Shown in pieces: positions 7,227 through 10,768 of a stretch of DNA of 10,768 bases. Position 1 is the first letter of the stretch; every line of letters begins with the position of its first letter. The notes below the pieces were generated by a model that was not told the origin of the DNA, searched no databases, and was given only the letters and a program-made list of their open reading frames with translations. Source of the stretch: an uncultured Clostridia bacterium (GTDB taxonomy: Bacteria > Bacillota > Clostridia > Christensenellales > Borkfalkiaceae); the NCBI GenBank assembly GCA_944376035.1, contig CALWBJ010000209.1:1-10768 (forward strand). The letters run 5' to 3'. A program made the position numbers and the translations under genes.

Positions 7227-9227
7227 TTATTTAGTCAGGTATATATATTCGAGATCCGAGCCGAGCGGCGTAAACTTTTCTCCTTCGCCCGTATAGAATT
7301 TAGAGAAAAATTCGATATATTGCAATCTGCTGTCATGAATATAAGCGCCGAGCACGCCCATTGCGATATTGAACACATGCCCCACTACTATGACAAGAGG
7401 CCCGAAGATGTATCCGAGTCCGCCTGTCATAAGTCCTAAGCCCATATCATTAAACGTAGTTGCAACTATCATTCCCGAAAGCATAAGCCCGAAAAGCCTT
7501 GCATAACTCAGAACATCGCTCAAAATACTGATAATTCCGTAAATTGCTCCGAATCCTTTACTGAACTTTCCGAAACCCTTTTCGTTTCTGCCTGCGGTAA
7601 CCGCGGCAAGTAATACTGAACCTGCTACCATTATTATTCCGGGAGTCTGCATAGTGTAAAAGAAATTTTTAACCCCCGAATCCATAATCTGAAAAGCGTC
7701 AGGCATCAGATACTCTATGAGGAAATTAAAAGCGGCAAATACAAATCCGATAAAAAATATAACCCAGACTATTCCTTCAAATATTCCGCCCGCAATATCT
7801 TTATTCTTAAAGCAATTTATAGCCTTGCAAAGATATCCTGTCGCAATCTGTAAAACACCGAGCCCAAGACATCCTAAAAGTATTATCATAAGTCCGTCGG
7901 TATTATCGCCTTCGGGAACAGGACTCGGCAAAGGTGCTTTATAAGGTAGTGTGAATCCGAAAAACGAATTGAACAGAACGCCGAACAGTATGGTAAACAC
8001 GCCCCCCGTCATAATTATATACCACAAACGTCTGGTTCCGTTATCGACTTTAATTCTGCGTGCAAGAAGTCCGCCCAATAAAATCATTATAAAACCGTAA
8101 CCGACATCCGCCATAATTACGCCCATGAATATCATAAAAAAGAAAAATACAATTTTATTCGGGTCCATTTCATAATAATTGGGCGGAGAATAAAGGTCTG
8201 TTATAAACTCGGTCTGCCTTACCACGGCATTATTTCTTACGAGTGTGGGCGGAGTATCGTCTTTTCCTGGCGCCGAGAATTCAATAAATACCGCTCCCGT
8301 AACTTTTTCTACCGATTCTTTAACTTCTTCCTCTCTCTCCTTAGGTAAATACCCTTCTAATACAAAGGTTTTCCCTGTGCAACGGAACCTTTCGCTGTCG
8401 TTGATTTTTTCAAGGCAGAATGCGTAATAATCGGCAAGAATTTTTAATTTTTTAAGATATACGGATTTTTTGCATATCTCCTCTATGGTATTCTCATCAC
8501 TTTTATCCAGTGCTGATAATTCTGTTAATATGTCCTTGATTTTTTCAAAAGCGGTGATGTTTTCGTCAAACTGGCACTTTGTAAATCCCAAAGATGCAAG
8601 TTTAGATAATACCTGCTCTGATTCGCTTGCCATAGAAACTACCAATATAACATCGACTGCTCCCTCGGCAAGGATTTCAAATTCGGTAAATTCAAAATCG
8701 CTTATAAAATTTTTAAAATCGGTAACAACATCATGTTTTATAGTACCGAAAAAAACTTTTGTATATAAAGTATCTTTAAAATCGGAAAAATTACTTTTCA
8801 CCGTTGAATACGGCAACAACTGCGACCTGAGATTGTTAAGCCTTATCCTTTCGGTACGGTTCTCGGAAAGTCTGTTTTCATCCTTATACAGTTCATCTAA
8901 AACAGGTATAAGTTCACTCTCCCATTCCGGCGCGGACATAAAATCGTCGTAAGAAACAAAGAAACTGTCTTCTGTCGTACCTTTCTCCGGAATAAAATGC
9001 TTATTTTCCGAAAGTTTGGAAGATATCAATTCAATGGCTGTTTTAAGCCTGTCGTGCTTTTCTGTAATTTCCTGTCTGGCTGCAACATCTGAAAACTTTA
9101 CGGTATCTTCGATTTCTTGGGTAGCGACAAGTTCCACGCTGCCGGTTTTTTGCAACGCGTTCAGAATCTTATCACGATGATAATCAAGCCCCATCAGCCT
9201 GATTTTTGACATTTCAACAATTGCCAT
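7227..9227 (-). CDS. ntpI: V-type ATPase subunit I (a subunit, membrane stator)
   Basis: This 666-residue protein has the two-part layout of subunit I/a. A soluble N-terminal half (about 1-345), rich in coiled coil, contacts the peripheral stalks. A membrane half (about 358-632) has seven or eight hydrophobic helices. The family motif NPPxY-like SPPNYYEMDPN (about 347-357) leads into the membrane. The conserved helix has SYARLFGLMLSG with R577, and the C-terminal segment GHVFNIAMGVLGAYIHDSRLQYIEFF contains H617 and R634. R577 and R634 match E. hirae NtpI R573 and R629 in context and spacing, and form the ion channel facing subunit K. Length is normal. The ATG comes 4 bases after the ntpF stop. 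Only a weak GAG lies upstream, so translation is probably coupled. Confidence 0.96.
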   Translation of the reverse strand: MAIVEMSKIRLMGLDYHRDKILNALQKTGSVELVATQEIEDTVKFSDVAARQEITEKHDRLKTAIELISSKLSENKHFIPEKGTTEDSFFVSYDDFMSAPEWESELIPVLDELYKDENRLSENRTERIRLNNLRSQLLPYSTVKSNFSDFKDTLYTKVFFGTIKHDVVTDFKNFISDFEFTEFEILAEGAVDVILVVSMASESEQVLSKLASLGFTKCQFDENITAFEKIKDILTELSALDKSDENTIEEICKKSVYLKKLKILADYYAFCLEKINDSERFRCTGKTFVLEGYLPKEREEEVKESVEKVTGAVFIEFSAPGKDDTPPTLVRNNAVVRQTEFITDLYSPPNYYEMDPNKIVFFFFMIFMGVIMADVGYGFIMILLGGLLARRIKVDNGTRRLWYIIMTGGVFTILFGVLFNSFFGFTLPYKAPLPSPVPEGDNTDGLMIILLGCLGLGVLQIATGYLCKAINCFKNKDIAGGIFEGIVWVIFFIGFVFAAFNFLIEYLMPDAFQIMDSGVKNFFYTMQTPGIIMVAGSVLLAAVTAGRNEKGFGKFSKGFGAIYGIISILSDVLSYARLFGLMLSGMIVATTFNDMGLGLMTGGLGYIFGPLVIVVGHVFNIAMGVLGAYIHDSRLQYIEFFSKFYTGEGEKFTPLGSDLEYIYLTK

Positions 9228-9231
9228 ACTT

Positions 9232-9540
9232 TTAACTCAATATTTCCTTGACAATAATTTCCGCAGCGGCATCAAAATTATCGGACGCTTTTTGCACCAT
9301 TTTCTCCGCTTGCTCTTTACCCGATTCTATTTTCTCGTTAAAAAGTTTTTCTGCTTCTTCTTCGGCTTTTTTTAACGCCGCCTTACTATGCATTTTAAAG
9401 ACGGAAATAGCGTGTTTTTTTATTTCTTCCGCTCTGTTGCCGGCATCTAAAACTTCTTTTCTCGCTTTTTCTTCGGCAAGTTTTATCATTTCATCCGCTT
9501 GCTTTTCCGCTTCAAGAATAGAGCCTATTATTTCATTCAT
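9232..9540 (-). CDS. ntpF: V-type ATPase peripheral stalk subunit G/H (NtpF)
   Basis: This 102-residue protein is an almost unbroken charged helix: Ala, Glu and Lys make up most of it, with heptad-like spacing and no proline. It matches the G/H (AtpH-like) stalk subunit that forms a coiled coil with subunit E. The EAEKQADEMIKLAEEKARKE segment at the N-terminus is typical of the family. First place in the operon, before ntpI, is where E. hirae has ntpF. The start is ATG, with AAAGGGG at 9549-9555 (8-base spacing). Low-complexity helical proteins are easy to mislabel on composition alone, so the call rests on length, helix pattern and position together. E. hirae calls it NtpF, whereas general nomenclature uses G or H. 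Confidence 0.9.
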   Translation of the reverse strand: MNEIIGSILEAEKQADEMIKLAEEKARKEVLDAGNRAEEIKKHAISVFKMHSKAALKKAEEEAEKLFNEKIESGKEQAEKMVQKASDNFDAAAEIIVKEILS

Positions 9541-9650
9541 GTCAAAAGCCCCTTTAACTATAAATCATTTATAAAAATATTTTATTTATACAATGTTATT
9601 AATAAATTCTGCCGTAAATGTTATCTGAACGCCTGATTTATAAAAAATTA

Positions 9651-9678
9651 TATGTCGTTTATATTATGTCGTTTATAT
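9651..9678. repeat. Perfect tandem 14-bp repeat in the ntpF leader
   Basis: TATGTCGTTTATAT occurs twice without a gap, at 9651-9664 and 9665-9678. It lies downstream of the predicted ATPase operon promoter, in the leader RNA. Each copy holds TAAACGA on the minus strand. It could be a protein-binding pair, or simply a recent slippage duplication. Confidence 0.9.
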
Positions 9679-9703
9679 ATAATATATAAAAATATTATAG
9701 ATA

Positions 9704-9733
9704 ATTGTAATGTATTTTATATTTAAAAGTCAA
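9704..9733 (-). promoter_or_regulatory. Candidate sigma-A promoter of the ATPase operon
   Basis: On the minus strand, TTGACT (9728-9733) is followed by an 18-base spacer and TACAAT (9704-9709), each one base from consensus. Transcription would start near 9697 and give a leader of about 157 bases. A perfect TTGACA also lies just upstream (9742-9747), but it has no good -10 at 16 to 18 bases. Confidence 0.6.
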
Positions 9734-9906
9734 GTAATTTTTGTCAATAAAAGTGCACTGAACGTTTTAATCCTCTGATTCGGTATTATTTTCACACTTG
9801 AAAATTATTCCAAATAGAAAAATAAACGAAAAAAGTATATACTTATAATTGCAAACATATTCGTATATAAAATCATATTATAAATTGAAATAATAATTTT
9901 GATATT

Positions 9907-9936
9907 ATTATAAATCAAGAAAAACGAAAAAGTAAA
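9907..9936 (-). promoter_or_regulatory. Possible second, upstream promoter of the ATPase operon
   Basis: On the minus strand, TTTACT (9931-9936), an 18-base spacer and a perfect TATAAT (9907-9912) form a plausible promoter. The -35 overlaps the cre-like palindrome at 9929-9946. In sequence this AT-rich, TATAAT-like hexamers arise easily by chance, so support is modest. Confidence 0.35.
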
Positions 9937-9946
9937 CGTTTATATA
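9929..9946. promoter_or_regulatory. cre-like palindrome (candidate CcpA site)
   Basis: The sequence contains the perfect 10-bp palindrome TAAACGTTTA (9933-9942). It matches the catabolite-response consensus WWTGNAARCGNWWWCAWW at 16 of 18 positions; the mismatches are the T at position 3 and the C at position 15. It overlaps the -35 of the upstream candidate promoter, a usual place for repression. Binding by CcpA or another LacI-family regulator is inferred. Confidence 0.4.
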
Positions 9947-9989
9947 TACAAATTATACATTATTTCCCTTGCGGCACCTGCTTAACAAA

Positions 9990-10007
9990 AATGTAAACGA
10001 AAAAATT
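9990..10007 (+). promoter_or_regulatory. cre-like site (candidate CcpA site)
   Basis: The stretch holds TGTAAACGAAAAAA and fits WWTGNAARCGNWWWCAWW at 17 of 18 positions, with only the C at position 15 replaced by A. It lies about 30 bases upstream of the tRNA promoter -35 and far upstream of the ATPase promoters. Its target is therefore unclear. The A/T-rich background makes chance matches to the W positions easy. Confidence 0.35.
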
Positions 10008-10038
10008 TTATTAATTTAAAAAAACTGATTAAAAACGC

Positions 10039-10067
10039 TTGCAATTTATTTCTAAATTTGGTATATT
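10039..10067 (+). promoter_or_regulatory. Candidate promoter of the tRNA operon
   Basis: TTGCAA (10039-10044), an ideal 17-base spacer and TATATT (10062-10067) resemble a sigma-A promoter. The start would fall near 10074, about 19 bases before tRNA-Val and right at the beginning of the leader arm that can pair with the Val-Gly spacer. Confidence 0.65.
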
Positions 10068-10073
10068 ATATCA

Positions 10074-10186
10074 GCAATCACGAGAGAGCAATGGGAGCAT
10101 AGCTCAGCTGGGAGAGCATCTGCCTTACAAGCAGGGGGTCATAGGTTCGAGCCCTATTGTTCCCACCAATCTTCTCTTCTGATTGC
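10074..10186 (+). other. Long helix bracketing tRNA-Val in the precursor RNA
   Basis: Bases 10074-10088 in the leader can pair with 10172-10186 in the Val-Gly spacer. GCAATCA pairs perfectly with TGATTGC, then comes one C-C mismatch, then seven more pairs including two G-U. The tRNA lies in the loop, close to the end of its acceptor stem. This looks like a processing stalk of the kind that brackets rRNA precursors. The role is inferred. Confidence 0.6.
10093..10168 (+). tRNA. tRNA-Val (anticodon UAC)
   Basis: This 76-base gene folds into a full cloverleaf. The acceptor stem GGGAGCA pairs with TGTTCCC (one G-U), followed by discriminator A and an encoded CCA. The D arm is GCTC/GAGC, and the anticodon stem TCTGC/GCAGG has loop CTTACAA with anticodon TAC at 10126-10128. 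The T loop is TTCGAGC, with T stem ATAGG/CCTAT. It is the first of four co-oriented tRNA genes and reads Val codons, mainly GUA and GUG. Confidence 0.98.
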
Positions 10187-10199
10187 GTGGAATATTTTT

Positions 10200-10274
10200 G
10201 CGGGAATGGCTCAGTGGTAGAGCGTTGCCTTGCCAAGGCAAATGTCGCGAGTTCGAATCTCGTTTCCCGCTCCA
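10200..10274 (+). tRNA. tRNA-Gly (anticodon GCC)
   Basis: This 75-base gene has acceptor stem GCGGGAA/TTCCCGC, D arm GCTC/GAGC and anticodon stem TTGCC/GGCAA. Its loop TTGCCAA places anticodon GCC at 10232-10234. The T stem is GCGAG/CTCGT (one G-U) with loop TTCGAAT, then discriminator T and encoded CCA. It reads GGC and GGU. The gene lies 31 bases after tRNA-Val. Confidence 0.98.
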
Positions 10275-10281
10275 TTTTTTT

Positions 10282-10303
10282 ATATAGGGATTTTTCCCTG
10301 TGT
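10282..10303 (+). other. Hairpin in the tRNA Gly-Cys spacer
   Basis: AGGGA (10286-10290) pairs with TCCCT (10295-10299) around a TTTT loop. Four weaker pairs extend the stem outward to 10282 and 10303, two of them G-U. It fills most of the 34-base spacer. It lacks a following U-run, so a processing signal is more likely than a terminator. Confidence 0.5.
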
Positions 10304-10308
10304 TTAAA

Positions 10309-10382
10309 GGCGCCATAGCCAAGTGGTAAGGCAAGGGTCTGCAAAATCCTCACCCCCAGTTCAAATCTGGGTGGCGCCTCCA
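10309..10382 (+). tRNA. tRNA-Cys (anticodon GCA)
   Basis: This 74-base gene has a perfect acceptor stem GGCGCCA/TGGCGCC, discriminator T and encoded CCA. The anticodon stem is AGGGT/ATCCT with loop CTGCAAA, giving anticodon GCA at 10341-10343. The T arm is CCCAG-TTCAAAT-CTGGG. It reads both Cys codons. tRNA-Leu begins only 5 bases later. Confidence 0.98.
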
Positions 10383-10387
10383 AAATC

Positions 10388-10474
10388 GCCGAGGTGGCGA
10401 AATAGGCAGACGCAAGGGACTTAAAATCCCTCGGTGGCAACACCGTACCGGTTCAAGTCCGGTCCCCGGCACCA
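10388..10474 (+). tRNA. tRNA-Leu (anticodon UAA)
   Basis: This 87-base class II tRNA has a long variable arm (CGGTG-GCAA-CACCG). The anticodon stem is AGGGA/TCCCT with loop CTTAAAA, giving anticodon TAA at 10422-10424. The T stem is ACCGG/CCGGT, and discriminator A and CCA are encoded. The acceptor stem GCCGAGG pairs with CCCCGGC except for an A-C mismatch at the fifth pair. The rest is normal, so the gene looks functional. It reads UUA and UUG. Confidence 0.96.
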
Positions 10475-10481
10475 TATCCTG

Positions 10482-10524
10482 ATAACCTGAGTTTCTTTTT
10501 GTAAAAGATATTCAGGTTATTTTG
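10482..10524 (+). terminator. Rho-independent terminator of the tRNA operon
   Basis: ATAACCTGA (10482-10490) pairs perfectly with TCAGGTTAT (10512-10520). An inner TCTTTT/AAAAGA helix (10494-10499 with 10503-10508) extends it. A T-rich tract (TTTTGTTTGTT) starts at the end of the stem. It comes 7 bases after tRNA-Leu. Confidence 0.85.
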
Positions 10525-10530
10525 TTTGTT

Positions 10531-10768
10531 ACAAAAATTATTTTAAGAATTCTGACCTTCCCTTCTCTTATAAAATAAAGCAAATTTTTGTTTATAAAGA
10601 ATATTTTTCAAGCGTTCTTCTGTAATTTTACAATTTTATAATAAAGATAAATTAAAAGTCTATTTCAGACCTTTCAACCTCTGTTAAAAAACAAACCGAG
10701 CATAAATATCATAATGTAAATTATATTAAATAAAAGAAAAAAATTAATAAAGGAGAAGTTAAATTTTA
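10531..10768 (+). other. AT-rich leader with a ribosome binding site at the window edge
   Basis: No gene or tRNA is visible in these 238 bases on either strand. The end carries AAAGGAGAAG, with AGGAG at 10751-10755. This is a good Shine-Dalgarno sequence, and 13 bases remain before the window ends, so a plus-strand gene probably starts at or just beyond the edge. A TATAAT lies at 10637-10642, but no matching -35 is convincing. Confidence 0.5.

Larger units (their letters stand above)
9541..10092. other. AT-rich divergent intergenic region
   Basis: About 550 bases separate the start of the ATPase operon (minus strand) from the first tRNA (plus strand). The stretch is strongly AT-rich and has no convincing open reading frame on either strand. 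It holds candidate promoters in both directions, a tandem 14-bp repeat, cre-like sites, and an inverted repeat ATAAAT-C-ATTTAT (9560-9572) near the ntpF ribosome binding site. An isolated GC-rich patch lies at 9966-9981. Confidence 0.8.

Noticed and set aside
8470..8952. Plus-strand 160-codon frame opposite ntpI
   Set aside because: Antisense shadow of a strongly conserved gene. It is Ser- and Phe-rich, as expected from reverse-reading Lys/Glu-rich coding sequence, and shows no recognisable domain.
9742..9747. Perfect TTGACA as the main -35 of the ATPase operon
   Set aside because: The hexamers 16 to 18 bases downstream match the -10 consensus poorly. The neighbouring TTGACT with TACAAT is a better pair.
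9961..9965. Possible small minus-strand gene starting after AAGGGAAATAATG near 9960
   Set aside because: The frame stops after about six codons. No supported peptide follows.
10078..10443. Minus-strand reading frames of 121 and 69 codons over the tRNA cluster
   Set aside because: They are antisense to four clear tRNA genes. The peptides contain strings such as RFELATFALARQ, well-known artefacts of translating tRNA genes, and there is no ribosome binding site logic.
10093..10474. tRNA cluster as an integration site for a mobile element
   Set aside because: No integrase, no direct repeat of a tRNA 3' end and no change in composition is visible downstream within the window.

Overview
The window is a low-GC chromosomal segment of a Gram-positive-type anaerobe, most likely Bacillota and probably Clostridia. 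Three things suggest this: strong GGAGG-type ribosome binding sites, tRNA genes that encode their own CCA ends, and an Enterococcus hirae-like V-type ATPase operon. The species cannot be named from the sequence alone. No mobile element, CRISPR array, prophage or defence gene is visible.

Positions 50 to 9540 (minus strand) hold one tightly packed operon. Read 5' to 3' it is ntpF (subunit G/H), ntpI (a/I), ntpK (c/K), ntpE, ntpC, ntpG (central-stalk F), ntpA (catalytic A), ntpB and ntpD. This is the E. hirae ntpFIKECGABD order, and the set is complete for the rotary core. A ROK-family sugar kinase, probably glucokinase, follows 11 bases after ntpD. The complex couples ATP hydrolysis or synthesis in the A3B3 head to ion movement at the K ring against subunit I. 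D, F and C form the central shaft, and E and G the peripheral stalks. The K protein keeps all five residues that bind Na+ in E. hirae NtpK, so a sodium pump is the best guess. The true ntpK start is an ATG at 7123, not the upstream TTG.

Positions 9541 to 10092 are a very AT-rich divergent intergenic region. It holds two candidate minus-strand promoters for the ATPase operon, a perfect tandem 14-bp repeat, two cre-like (CcpA-type) operator candidates and a promoter for the tRNA genes. I see no convincing protein gene there.

Positions 10093 to 10474 (plus strand) hold four tRNA genes: Val(UAC), Gly(GCC), Cys(GCA) and Leu(UAA). A rho-independent terminator follows. The tRNA-Val leader and the Val-Gly spacer can pair into a long helix that brackets tRNA-Val, and a second hairpin sits in the Gly-Cys spacer. 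The last 240 bases are an AT-rich leader ending in a Shine-Dalgarno sequence, so another plus-strand gene probably starts just outside the window.

Most of the window is well-known biology. I did not find a previously undescribed multi-gene system. The points worth a second look are regulatory and RNA-structural (the tRNA-Val helix, the cre-like sites, the tandem repeat), plus the kinase joined to the ATPase operon.
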